A DNA stretch of 64,000 nucleotides from Amaranthus tricolor (Eukaryota > Streptophyta > Magnoliopsida > Caryophyllales > Amaranthaceae). Under the pieces are notes generated by a model. The model did not search any database. It was not told the origin of the DNA and saw nothing but the letters and a program-made list of their open reading frames with translations. The stretch is taken from positions 29,484,070-29,548,069 of the forward strand of contig NC_080050.1 in NCBI RefSeq assembly GCF_026212465.1, read 5' to 3'. Below, one piece after another: positions 53,601 to 64,000 of this stretch. Positions within the stretch are counted from its first letter, which is position 1. The number at the start of each line of letters is the position of its first letter. The position numbers and the translations under genes were made by a program.

Positions 53601-56600
53601 GTCTCCATTCCCCATGGTTTCTCATCTCCCTTTTTCTAAGTTACCAAAGTAAAAAATATCCCTCCTTTTATCTCAATCTTATTTCCTCCAAACAAGCTGT
53701 TAATCATGGTTAGCACAAACAATTGTTTTGCTTCGTGCTGAGTGGTGTCTTAAGCTGGAAATTATCTAAGATGTTGGACTTAAGAAAACGTATTTCAACA
53801 AAAATGGAGTAGAAGTGTTCTTTCATGTGTCCAGCCGGGTATGATGTTTTGGGTCAGGTAGTTTCATGGGTTTTGGATGTGCTTAATTACTTGTCAGGTG
53901 TGGCGGATTCATTTTTGCTTATGATTGACAATATATTTCAGAATTATATTTCAATAAGTCCGATAATTTTATGTCTTAGTTCATTTTGAATGGCTGTCAT
54001 TAGGAGGTTGATGAAATTTAAGAAAATAATCTGATGATTGGCAATAATAAATTGTCAGCAATAATGTCTCATTGAATTCATGTAAAATGAACAAAGTTGA
54101 TTGAATATTTTGGCTTATAGACTGCTTGTTAATTATAAGCATACATTGTCTTGAGTTTGTGTTGTTTGTTTGGTGTCCTGAATTCAGAATTATATTCAAG
54201 TGAATTGACCACAAATTCTCATACTTCAATTCAGTTATTGTGAGTGCCGAAGGACCTGTTATCTATCCCTAACCTATATTGAGTGAAGTTTAGGATAAGT
54301 TCAGTTTTATTCAGGTTTTCGCGCTGATTATTCTCTCACTTCCATCGGTTACAAAATTTAGTTCAATTCCAATGAGTTGGGCAGAAGAGGTCCAGATGCA
54401 AGTTATTTCTTTTGAATGTTTGTATATCACATTTCTAGTATGCTAAGTAGATCAAATTGTAAGCTTTGGAAGTATTTTTACAGGAATGTATCAAATTCGA
54501 GAAGCTAACCAAATGGTTGAAGAGTTTATGCTTGCTGCAAATATTTCTGTTGCTGAAAAGATATTGAAACATTATCCCTTCTTTTCGTTATTAAGGTAGA
54601 ACTATATGCCTTATTCGTACTTACATTTTCTTTAAATTACCTAAAAATTTTTTTTTGCTGTATGTTTCATTTCCCTGGGTCATATTATTGCAAACATACA
54701 TAAATACATGAATAACAAGGACTGTCAAATGTCGAGTGCTTTAATAATGATTTGCCTGCTGGTTTGAAAAAAAAAATTAGCGTGGTTATTTTCTATTGTC
54801 TATTTTAGTTGTTTTTTATTGACTAAGATATCTTTGGACTTGCTAGCTACGATGCTCAGTAAGAAGCTGATGTTTGGTGGATGTAATTGATACTTATTAA
54901 ACATTTTCTTTGAGGTTTTATTTGATTGATACTTATCATTGTTTTGGCTAAAATCCTTTTTTTTTAATGGATTAATGCTCATAGACGTCATCCTACTCCA
55001 ACAAGAGAGATGCTTGAGCCTTTGCTACGCACTGCTGCAGCAATCGGGCTGGATTTGGATGTCTCATCGTCAAAGGCTCTTGCTGATTCACTTGATCGGG
55101 CAGTGGTAAGTATTTTACTTTATTTCTCTTCTTCCTTCATTCACCTCACCCTGGACCTAAAAGGAACTAACAAATAGAGAAGGGCACTAGTCAGGTGGTT
55201 CGAAACTTTTAAGCAATAATTCTTTAGTTACTCCAAACAATATGTGTCTGTCCAATATTTTTACTAATTAAATATTTGGCTACCAGGGGAGTGATCCTTA
55301 TTTCAACAAATTGATCCGAATTTTGGCAACAAGATGTATGACACAGGTGAGATTTCTTGATAGATCGCGTAGCAAAGTTTTGTCTGGAAGTTGTAATTTA
55401 ATTTGCTATCTTTTCACTTCTATTTGCTACTCTAGGCCGTGTATTTCTGTAGTGGAGATCTCAGCCCTCCAGAGTATGTTCATTATGGTCTTGCTGCACC
55501 TTTGTACACCCATTTTACTTCTCCTATTAGGAGATATGCAGGTTGGTAAATATTTTGAATTTCTTAAAATTTGTTATGAGCAGCTGAAGGTTGTTCTATT
55601 TGTATTATTGACGAAATCCTTTTTTCACAATTTCATTTTAGATGTGATAGTACACAGGTTACTAGCTGCTTCACTGGGAATATCCAAACTTCCAGCAGTA
55701 TTCCAGGATAGGCCTCAACTTACTAGTATTGCTGACAGTAAGTTATACCTTGACCTTTGTCCCCTTGATCATGAAATTCTTTGGTGGAAACTAAATGTCT
55801 AGGGCATTAAGTAGTTGAGTGAAAGATTCACATAAGACTTAAAAGGAACAACTTGGAGGAAACTTGCAATCATAAGACTTGGAAAGGAAACCTTTGGTCC
55901 TTAGTTTATAAAAGCTCACTCAAGCATGAGGTCAAGCGTGTCCATGACAGAAGTTGGGGTGGGCAAGGCGCAATTGGAGGTCTGCTATGAACCGGTAAAT
56001 TGAACTAAAACAGTAAATTGAGAATAAAATGAATAAAATGACAAAAGAGAAATATACTATTGATTGGATGATAAAAGAAAGATTACAACTCTAAAAGAAT
56101 AACAAGAAACGATAGATCAAGCTATTCGAGACGTTTGAGATCTCCTAATGAGTACAAAACCCACCCACAATGTGTTTACTGATTTCTTGATGCCAATGAG
56201 CCTCTAATTCCCCTTATTTATAAGAAAACTATCACTTAAAACTAACTTATTTCTCAAGTTACTCCTAATATGACAATTATTATTTTGCCCTTTCGTGAAT
56301 CCAAATGTCGATCATAGCAATACCGGCCGCCTAAAGTTCCACCTTGCCCTCAAGGTGGGTAAAAATTTAAGAAAATAATGGGGGGTAAAATTGAGAAATA
56401 AAGGGGTCAGAGTTTGAAAAAAAGAGTGAAAGTATTTAAAGTGGCTGAAATTCTTCCATTTTTCAAAAGCATTTCGGCTTGAATTGATTTGGTCTATTTT
56501 TAACATGAATTCCAAAAATTGCAACCGGGTTTCACTGCATATCAGAATTTACAATCATCAGTAACATTAAACCCTAAAATCCCTTCTTTCTTATTTTCCC

Positions 56601-59600
56601 ACTCTTTCACTTTCAATCAAAAAACCCTTGACAATCTTTTTTTCCAGATCTGAATTCTTTTCATGCCTTCTCCAGCAGCTCCACCGTTTGCCATGCTTCT
56701 TACGCCAGCAGCCCCTACGATTAACTCTGCCTTGCTTCTCCAATTTCCGAAGACAGCGCCGCCCTTTTCTCTCTCTTTATTTCTTCTTTTCTCATGAACC
56801 CTAGAATTTTTACCTCCATGTCTGAATTCCTCCTTAAGCCGCCGTTGACAACTCCACACCCATTTCCGATGACCATGTCCACTGTCCAGCCGCCGCCTCC
56901 TTGCTTATCCTTTCTCTTCGATTTTTCTTTTCTCACAAGCTCTAACTCTTCCTCTCCCTTGCCACTTGTTTGTCAACTCTGTTTTCACCACACGCGGTCA
57001 TCTTCCATGAACATCTGCATACGGCTTCGCCTGCTGTCCTATTTCCGATGATCTCATGAATGTTCTTTTCTTCTTTTCTTTTTTTTTTCTCGAAAATTCA
57101 GCTGATGTTCTCTTCCTCCTAGACCGCCGAAAACCTGGACCTCCTCCACTTCCCTCACCACAAACGTCCGCCGCCAACCATTTCTCTTGGCTCGCCGGAA
57201 TCCGGCCAACCACCACGTGCTTCTCTTCTTTTCCTTTTCTTTCTTAAGTTTTTCTTGCTGCTGTTTTTCTCTAATGTTCCTCTTTTCTTCTTTATTGCCT
57301 TTTTTCTCCAATTTCTTCTACCTTTCTTTTTCTTTCTGTTTGTTTCTTCATCCTGCCTTATCTTAGACTTTTCTATTATGCTCTTTCTTTTCTTTTTCTT
57401 CCCCACAACTCTTGGGTGCTCTTCTTTGTTTTCAAATTCTACTGATGCTTCTTTTTCATTGAGATGTGTGTCCTCAAAATTAAGATTCTGCAAACCTGAA
57501 TGATGAACCTCTTTTTCATTTTCTGCTTCAGTTGCTTCATGGTAAATAATTACCATTAGTTCATCCACCAAACCTTCATGAAGGTAGAGCACTGAAAATG
57601 CCTTGTGGCTACAATCATGTCCTGCAAGTTCGGATTTCTCTAATTGTTCATCACAAAACTCACAGATTCCTTATCCCCATTTATCATAAATCTCATTCAT
57701 CGAGGTCGGTTTGAATGAGTGAATGACATTTTCTTGGACAGCCTTCTTGCAGATCTCTAAGGGTGAAAATTCAGCCCAAAGCGCCCAAAATATTCATCAA
57801 GATTAGTTATCTTTGTATTTCTGGACTTGTGACATCTCCGGCGGGTTTTCGATCACCGAAATTGTACCGCTCTGATACCATGTTTGCCATGAACCGGTAA
57901 ATTGAAGTAAACAGTAAATTGAGAATAAAATAAATAAAATGACAAAAGAGAAATATACTATCGATTGGATGATAACAACTATAAAAAAAATAACAAGAAA
58001 CGATAGATCAAGCTATTCTAGATGCTTGAGATCTCTTAATGGGTATAAAACCCACCCACAATGTGTTTACTGATTTCTTGATGCCAATGAGTCTCTAATT
58101 CCCCTTATTTATAAGAAAACTATCACTTAAAATTAACTTATTCCTCAAGTTACTCCTAATATTACAATTACTATTTTGCCCTCTGTGAATTCAAATGCCG
58201 ATCATAGCAAGGTCCTCAAGGCAGTTGGGTGGGAGGCATGTCTAAGGAGAACTTATTTTGAAGAAAACACAAATTAATTTTTTTCCTTTGTGCCTTTTCC
58301 ACGGAATGGCCCCAGCACCTAGTGCATCTTTAGTCAAGTTGGTGATTTGTCTTTGGGTTGCCTTATTAACTGATGTAGGGACTAATATTAACTGAGTTTC
58401 AACTTTCAGAAGGTTGCAAAATATTTTTCTTGGGTTGGTATTGTTGACTCTGCCTTCTCCATGAAGGATATTCTCAGTACCTTGGTGCATAAGCTTTCCA
58501 ATGTCTTTGGTATTGACATTTTTGCCATTTGATATAGGGATCACTAGAGTCATTTGAATTCTCTTATGTAGTGTTTGGATCTCATTTCAAATTATGGATT
58601 TCAATTATGAAATCATAAATGAAGAATTTGAGAATGACAAGGTTTGGATAGTCATTCTCAAATTCTCAACTTTAACTACTTAAAAAATAATGGGGAAATT
58701 TGATCCAAATGCAAATTTGAAAAATTTTAATTTGCTAAACAATAAATTTTAGCTAATTTTAAATTTTCAAATTAAATTAGCGTTCCCAAACATGACATTA
58801 TTGAAATGTACCATGCTTGAACTAAATGTTTTTAGTCACCTTTTCGTATGTGATCTGGACTCTTAGCAACTTATGTACACTGTCGGATACCTATCGATTA
58901 TTTTGAGCCAAAAACATGGAATTTTTTATGACATAGCCATATCGAACTCTTGTATGTGTTAGTGTTTGGACCTCTACGCCGTGTATTTTATAAACTTGTA
59001 TGAATACTTGAGTCCTGAGTCTATGTAACATCTAATCATGAATTGGTATGGTCAGTGGAGTAAGGTTTTATGTTGCCATCATAAATTGGGCTCTTAATAT
59101 TTCTTACTATCTTCATGCTATTCTCATTAGTCACATTACTAATTGCCTTCCTACGGTGATTGCTTTCAGATCTTAATTATCGACATAGAAATGCTCAAAT
59201 GGCTGGTCGGGCCTCAGTGGAACTCCATACACTTATTTACTTCAGGAAACGGTACACTGCTGCCTCATCTCTTCTCTCTTTATAAGCTGTGGCATGTGTA
59301 ACTAATGTTTATTGAGATGTTAATATATTTTACCGCTCATTTTGCAGGCCCACTGATACAGAGGCTAGAATAGTGAAGATAAGATCCAACGGATTTATTG
59401 TCTTTGTGCCCAAGTATGCGTCATGTCTATTCATTTCCGATCTTTATTCTTGTCTTTAATGGTTGATTGAAGATCTACGTGAGAATTAATCTCCCTTGTA
59501 GATCTATATTCTCTTAATGATACTACCAATCAAGAACGAACTTAGAAAATGACTTGTCAAGTACATCATCTTCTTCTCTCAAATGTTTTTGTTTGGTTTT

Positions 59601-59806
59601 ACAGATATGGTATTGAAGGCCCTGTTTATTTAACACAAAGAGGCGACAACGATAGCGGAGAATGGATAGTAGATGAGCAACATCAACAGGTTAAGAAGGC
59701 CGATGGTAGCAATTGTTACAGTGTTTTGCAGACAGTTAAGATTCATTTAGAGGTTGTTGAACCACAGCCAAACAGGCCTAAACTTCAACTCACTCTCACT
59801 GAATAA
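41606..59806 (+). CDS. RRP44A: RRP44A/DIS3, catalytic 3'-5' nuclease of the RNA exosome
   Basis: 24 exons: 41606-41659, 41747-41884, 41982-42139, 43511-43566, 44754-44876, 44992-45122, 45241-45478, 47619-47769, 48867-49107, 49199-49355, 49435-49503, 50844-50969, 51060-51112, 51259-51365, 52285-52339, 52448-52547, 54484-54595, 54985-55105, 55287-55346, 55436-55541, 55642-55737, 59170-59251, 59348-59413, 59605-59806. All junctions are GT..AG and in phase, giving 2802 bases and 933 residues, the family's usual size. Order: CR3 Cys motif ([10 protein letters not shown]), PIN endonuclease ([23 protein letters not shown] acidic residues), two cold-shock domains, RNB exonuclease with [16 protein letters not shown] (four catalytic Asp) and [16 protein letters not shown], then a C-terminal S1 domain. 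It degrades and trims rRNA precursors and other nuclear RNA with the exosome core. Nothing is broken. Confidence 0.97.
42528..42690. repeat. Tandem 80-bp repeat in RRP44A intron 3
   Basis: Two direct units at about 42528-42607 and 42608-42687 begin GTTGCTCCATTGT and end in ACCATGAATGATC / GCCATGAATGATCC. The same closing word with TTTGGGC(A/C) and CACACGAATTTGTTTTTG / CATACGAATTTATTTTTG is repeated on both sides (42330-42410, 42695-42750). Probably a decayed transposon or LTR piece. Confidence 0.6.
45479..47618. other. RRP44A intron 7
   Basis: A 2.1-kb intron. An 86-codon open frame at 46985-47245 resembles nothing I know and lacks context. Purine-rich segments at 46860-47230 differ from the usual T-rich intron DNA and might be an inserted remnant. 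Confidence 0.35.
48383..48409 (-). repeat. ATTACCCCAATT repeat end in RRP44A intron 8
   Basis: The reverse strand reads ATATTACCCCAATTCCATTT then AATGGCTCT, matching the element ends in the OHP2 and peroxidase introns. Confidence 0.45.
49504..50843. other. RRP44A intron 11
   Basis: A 1.3-kb T-rich intron. It splits the His codon of the RNB sequence (GGAGTCC then ATATAGCTGAT gives V-H-I-A-D). No inserted element recognised. Confidence 0.5.
52548..54483. other. RRP44A intron 16
   Basis: A 1.9-kb intron with ordinary T-rich sequence. AACATA(T/A)GT-type words repeat near 52910-52945. No gene or intact transposon recognised. Confidence 0.4.
55983..58209 (-). mobile_element. Non-autonomous LTR retrotransposon in RRP44A intron 21
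   Basis: Two direct LTRs (55983-56319, 57885-58209) with TG..CA ends surround a 1.57-kb interior. AGGTC occurs directly before the left LTR (55978-55982) and after the right LTR (58210-58214), a perfect 5-bp target duplication. On the reverse strand the right LTR is followed by AACA and TGGTATCAGAGCGG, an initiator-Met tRNA primer site, so the element runs opposite to RRP44A. No protease, integrase or reverse transcriptase is present; mobilisation would need proteins from another element. By eye the LTRs differ at roughly twenty sites plus small gaps. Confidence 0.9.
57155..57592 (-). CDS. Lys/Arg/Glu-rich ORF inside the LTR element
   Basis: A 145-codon frame on the reverse strand begins [20 protein letters not shown] and becomes a highly charged stretch ([29 protein letters not shown]) on a purine-rich strand. 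It resembles no gag or pol domain I know. It may be a remnant of a captured host coding segment, or merely a product of purine bias. No evidence that it is translated. Confidence 0.25.
   Translation of the reverse strand: MLYLHEGLVDELMVIIYHEATEAENEKEVHHSGLQNLNFEDTHLNEKEASVEFENKEEHPRVVGKKKKRKSIIEKSKIRQDEETNRKKKKGRRNWRKKAIKKKRGTLEKNSSKKNLRKKRKRREARGGWPDSGEPREMVGGGRLW
58568..58797. mobile_element. MITE-like inverted repeat in intron 21
   Basis: The left end is TAGTGTTTGGATCTCATTTC; the right end on the reverse strand is AATGTCATGTTTGGGAACGC. Interior stretches AAATTTGAGAATGAC/CATTCTCAAATTCTC also pair. It lies 0.4 kb from the LTR element. Confidence 0.45.
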
Positions 59807-61399
59807 TTGTCATTTGTCAATCCAGTTTTTTTTGTTAGTCAAAACTTGATGCATATAGATGTGTCTTTTTTTTTGGCCGAGAGTTTTTGTCCTGTAATGG
59901 CTCAATGTGACTTCAACCAATAGTTAGATTATTTTTTTTTCCTTTTTTCCTCTAGATATTCTATAAATGTAATTTATGTGTATTGTTGAGTTGAGTTTTG
60001 TCCAATTGATTACTATTATATCGCTTGGTCATTTTTGTGTTCTGAACAGTTCTTTCGTCTTCTATTTGCCGCAAAAACTAGGAGAATATTGTTAGAACTA
60101 CTCACTCTGTCCCTCCGAACAATAAAACTTAAGATCATTTTCACAAGTTTCTTTCAATAAACTTTTGGTAGGTTCATTGTTTTACTTTTGTAATAGTCTC
60201 GACTTGAATACTAGTGAAAAAAAATCAATAACACAATTTTTTGTTTAAGACGCTCTTTAAACATATGCTAAATAGTGCTAACACAAGTATGGAAAAGTTA
60301 CCGTAAAATTTAAACTTTCATTGATTGATTTTTACAGCATTGTTAACTTTTGATTAACCATGTAGCGTTTACCTAAAATAATACTAACTTTTGTTTAGAG
60401 AATATTTGATAAAAAAACAAAGGTAAATTCATAGTTAAACAAAATTTTGTACTTCTATTATTTTAGGCTAGCACCCTTCTAAGTTGATATTATTTATGTT
60501 TAATTAAAAATTGATATTATTGTTGGGAAATCATTGAAACTTTGTATTATTCATGATAATTTTTCTTACAATTATTAGCTCATAGACTTTTTTTGTCATT
60601 TCATCGAGAGACGGTCTCTCACAAGAGTACTCTTTTTAATAAACCCAAAAGTAGCTTTTTCATCGAGTGACGGCAAAGTGCGCTGAAAGGATTTGTGTTG
60701 GTTTATGGGGTCAATTTATAGTCTTCATGGATAGACACCGGCGGTCCAATTAGCCGAGATGTTATAGATACTGCAAAATGAGACATAAGTGTAGAATTTT
60801 GTCGCAAATAGTCTTACAAATGGTATTACATACCATTGTTTGTGATATATTCCTCCGTCTTTCAGTAGTAAATCTAGTGAGAGAAAAAGAGTCAGAGGTA
60901 TGCAACCTTGAGATCTTAGCATTGGAGAATGCCATACAATTATTAAGCGTGGTTCCTGATGCCATTTTAGGATCATTTTCTCAATGCCATTTAGAGAATT
61001 CAGTATGAGTAATTTAAATAGCCATACATTTTTTGGTCAAAGAAATAAAGGGTTAATATGATAAATTAAGAAAAATAAGTAAAGGCATTGGTTTATAGAG
61101 AAATGAGATAAATACGCAAATGTAATGAAAATAAATGTTAAAAGTGTAGTTGAGATGAGGATTAATGGATTAACGTTGATGATGGCCAAAAATAAGAACT
61201 AGGCAAATTCAATAAAATTCAATAACATTGACTAAAAACAGGATAAATTCTTTATAATCGAGGAGTGTAAAATAAGCGACATTTTGCTTTTACATATACT
61301 TAATAGAGCTAACTTTTAAGAATATAAATAAATAGCCAACTTATAAGGTATATATATATATTTACCGAACGTATTCTATAATCATATATATATTTATAA
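59807..61399. other. Spacer between RRP44A and the XRN3-like gene
   Basis: The first part is T-rich 3' untranslated DNA of RRP44A. Overlapping open frames on both strands at 60725-61008 match no family I recognise and probably arise by chance. A GAGAGACGGTCTCTCAC palindrome at about 60606-60622 looks like a worn GTATGAGAC-family remnant. Confidence 0.4.
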
Positions 61400-61400
61400 A

Positions 61401-61640
61401 AATGTTGAAAAATGACAAATGTCATTTTTAAAAAGCCTTGACAATTTTAGTGGATAATATTTGATTAATGACAATATTTGTCTAATTTAGATTTTGATTT
61501 TTGTAAATACATGTTAATAAAAATATTGGAAAATGACAAATATCATTCTTGAGAAGCCTCCACAATTTTAGTGGATAATAAGAGTAGTTGATTAATGACA
61601 ATATTAGTCTAATTTAGAATTTGATTTTTGTAAATTGAAG
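61401..61640. repeat. Tandem duplication upstream of the XRN3-like gene
   Basis: Two units of about 115 bp (about 61401-61513 and 61521-61640) share GAAAAATGACAAAT / GGAAAATGACAAAT, ACAATTTTAGTGGATAAT and TTGATTAATGACAATAT. They lie some 0.5-0.8 kb before the ATG. Confidence 0.65.
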
Positions 61641-62027
61641 CTAAATTAGGAAAAATATTTATATAATTTTTTTATGGCAATTTTATATGCCTAACCTAGA
61701 ATTTGATAGTTTTGAATGAAAAAATTATGTATTCTATAAATAATTTTTTAAACAATCAGTATTTAATTTTTGATTTAAAAATAATGTATTCGATAAACTT
61801 AATCACGATAATATGTTCTTGAATTATTCTTTGAAGTTACTTTCATATATAATATTTCATATAAATAAATTCGTCTATTGCACAAATTTCTATATTAGTT
61901 CAAAATAAAAGATAAAAAACAAAGGCATAAAAATAAAACAAAAATGAGAAACAAAAAGAATCCATAAATATGTCACTTCTTACGGCATCAGAGCCGTACA
62001 AGAAATATCACATCCAATCAAAGCGGC

Positions 62028-62137
62028 GCGCGGGAGGTTAAAATTGTCCATTCATACCCGCCTCCATTCCTTTTTTCTCATTTCTGGAGGCAGCGATTTC
62101 TTCCTTCCTGGAAAACCAAAAACCTAATTAGGGTTTT
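62028..62137 (+). promoter_or_regulatory. Promoter/leader of the XRN3-like gene
   Basis: A GC-rich patch (GCGGCGCGCGGGAGG at 62022-62036) followed by TTAGGGTTTT at 62128-62137, an inverted telo-box within the likely leader, 37 bases before the ATG. Both are common in plant housekeeping genes. Confidence 0.4.
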
Positions 62138-62173
62138 CTCTGTTTTCAGCTCCTCCACTACAGTTTTGCTGAA

Positions 62174-63939
62174 ATGGGAGTTCCGGCGTTTTACCGCTGG
62201 TTAGCGGAGAAGTATCCTATGATTATTGTTGATGTTATTGAGGAAGAAGAAGTTGAGATTGATGGAGTTAAGATTCCTATTGATACCAGTAAACCTAATC
62301 CTAATAATATCGAGTATGATAATCTTTATCTTGATATGAATGGGATTATTCATCCTTGCTTTCATCCTGAAGACCGGGTATTCTATTTGTTATCTTTTCT
62401 AAAATTTGTTTGAAGTTTTTCCTTTTTCATTTGTTGTTGGTATTTTTCTTTTTGAGCGGATTGGATTGCTTTGCTTTTCGTTATTGATGATTTATTTTGC
62501 GTGTGCTAAATTTTCTGAACCAATTTTTAAGCCTAGCCGCCAAGGAGTATACTTGTTTATTTATAAGGATTTTTCGATTGTTTGTCAACAGTATTTTACA
62601 GGATTTGAACTTTGATTCACGCAGCCGATCCTCTCTGTTTGAGATAACTTTTTTGATACTGTTGTTATATGGGATTAAGTTTTTGATACTGTTGTTGCAC
62701 TATATATGGCATCAGTAGCTTTTTTAGGAAGCTTTCTATTTTAAAATTACCGAGATCGAGGGTGTGGTAAGGAGATTAACTTGTTTTATTTGACTAGTTA
62801 AGGTTAGTGTGTGCCCGCTTCGAATGAGCTTCTTCAGAAGCTATGACCAAGAGGTGCTATGAGGTTGCTAGAAGACTCTTTGAGTAACCCATTTTTGAGG
62901 AATTGCTTCTCATAGCCCTATGAAGGCACCTAGTATGTTTCCCACTTTTTCATACTAAGAGACTAAACATTAGATGTTTGTGAGAGGCTAGGAGACTTGC
63001 TTAATCTTGGGTGAGATACAAACAACTTGGAATAGGATGGAGGGCTGTGGTAGGTTTTAACCCGTGAATGATAATTTAGGTAGGGATGAGATGCTCACCT
63101 AGGATGTTTGGGTATCTCTTCTAGCAAGCTTAGTCCATATTGATGAATGATGATTGTTCAGCTCAATTGGGATTTCGGTATTTCTTCTCAACTTGTATAG
63201 TCAGGCTGCTGTTATAAAGGCTTTTGTAGACGTGTATATTTTTTGGTTACTGTATTAAAAGAAGATCATAATCATGGACAGTTGGACATGATATGAAGGC
63301 GTACAAATAATAATGTTGACCGTCATATTCTTGGTCCGTTTTTGAAAAAATGTTTAGCCGTGATGAAAATTCTATTGGATTTATGAAAGCTCAAAGATTT
63401 TTCGTGATGATGTCTTAAAACTTTATGCAGCTCTTTTTTGTATGTCACCTGTTTTTTCTGTTTTCAATGTTTACATTCTTGTCCATTTTTTAAAGTGGGT
63501 ATTTTTAATTGGGAAATCAGAAATAGATGATTTCACGCTTCTGACTTTCAATATAAATTTTGTAGAACTTACCTCTTGTTCTGTTGTGGTCTTGTAAATT
63601 TTAGTTGTGTATTGCCTCTGTTGGCACTACTCATTTTTTTACTTTATGCTAAATCCTTCATGTCATTTATGCAGCCTTCTCCAGCAACATTTGATGAGGT
63701 GTTTCAGAATGTGTTTGATTACATTGACAGGCTTTTTAATATGGTTCGTCCTAGAAAGCTTCTATACATGGCAATTGGTGGGTTTATTGGTTTTTCAAAA
63801 ATAGTATTATTATTATTCCCATTATGCATCAGACTCACACTAAACACAAGAACTGGTTTCAGATGGTGTTGCTCCAAGAGCCAAGATGAATCAGCAGCGT
63901 TCTAGGCGTTTCAGGGCAGCCAAAGATGCAGAAGATGCT
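62174..63939 (+). CDS. XRN3: XRN3-type 5'-3' exoribonuclease, 5' part only
   Basis: Three exons visible: 62174-62377, 63675-63777, 63863-63939; the gene continues past the window. The translation starts [20 protein letters not shown], then [27 protein letters not shown] with a catalytic acidic residue of the XRN1/2 nuclease core, [27 protein letters not shown] and [15 protein letters not shown]. Exon 2 ends G and exon 3 starts AT, together the Asp of AIDG. Plant XRN2/XRN3 are nuclear and trim pre-rRNA, remove excised spacers and promote transcription termination; XRN4 is cytoplasmic. The insert reading [13 protein letters not shown] and [14 protein letters not shown] favour the XRN3 branch, but the deciding C-terminal parts are outside. 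Confidence 0.93.
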
Positions 63940-64000
63940 GTATGTAATTTGATATATGTGGTTTTTCAGGATTTTCACGTAAAATCCATCGTCTTCTCAT

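Noticed and set aside
55311..55802. 163-codon ORF at the 3' part of RRP44A
   Set aside because: It is exons 19-21 read through two introns; splicing gives the conserved RNB sequence instead.
56794..57503. Several overlapping Phe/Pro/Ser-rich forward ORFs
   Set aside because: They are complements of the purine-rich interior of the LTR element with no family match.
60725..61008. Overlapping ORFs of 67-83 codons on both strands
   Set aside because: No family resemblance, no splice or promoter context; best explained by chance.

Overview
This is nuclear DNA of a flowering plant: AT-rich, with genes split by GT..AG introns and intergenic space packed with small transposons. The coding sequences match eudicot families. 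Recurring TGAGAC/GTCTCA-type inverted-repeat elements make me lean towards Caryophyllales (Amaranthaceae-like), but that is inference only. Exons were placed by translating across splice sites and checking that frames join. No database search was possible.

Layout. 1-2458: minus-strand Ty1/copia element (short LTR, primer site, broken gag-pol running off the window edge), interrupted by a 406-bp MITE with a 9-bp target duplication. 3873-4352: a second member of that MITE family. About 4650-10189 (+): plant-specific protein of unknown function with a CaaX-like C-terminus, a spliced 5' leader and a 2.9-kb intron. 11664-13850 (+): thylakoid one-helix protein OHP2 in two exons. 15063-15356 (-): DUF3511 protein. 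18983-21919 (-): class III peroxidase of the peroxidase-12 type in three exons. 28535-29592 (-): decayed relative of that peroxidase. About 29600-37100: gene-poor and AT-rich, with a CACTA end, a Stowaway element, long TA arrays and a 326-bp foldback whose centre is a 48-bp near-palindrome with three CACGTG cores. 37172-39480 (-): PNO1, with a leader intron holding a copia 3' end. 41606-59806 (+): complete 24-exon RRP44A/DIS3 coding sequence (933 residues), with a 2.2-kb non-autonomous LTR element in intron 21 bounded by an AGGTC duplication. 62174-window end (+): first three exons of an XRN3-type 5'-3' exoribonuclease.

The last three genes all serve nuclear RNA processing. PNO1 works in small-subunit rRNA maturation, RRP44 is the exosome 3'-5' nuclease and XRN2/3 is the nuclear 5'-3' nuclease. 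PNO1 and RRP44A are divergently transcribed. Their proximity is probably chance, but it is testable by synteny. The rest of the window looks like ordinary plant genes in a MITE-rich setting. The most original material is the repeat architecture: the hairpin-array Mutator-type MITEs, the G-box foldback and small dispersed repeats shared by introns of unrelated genes.
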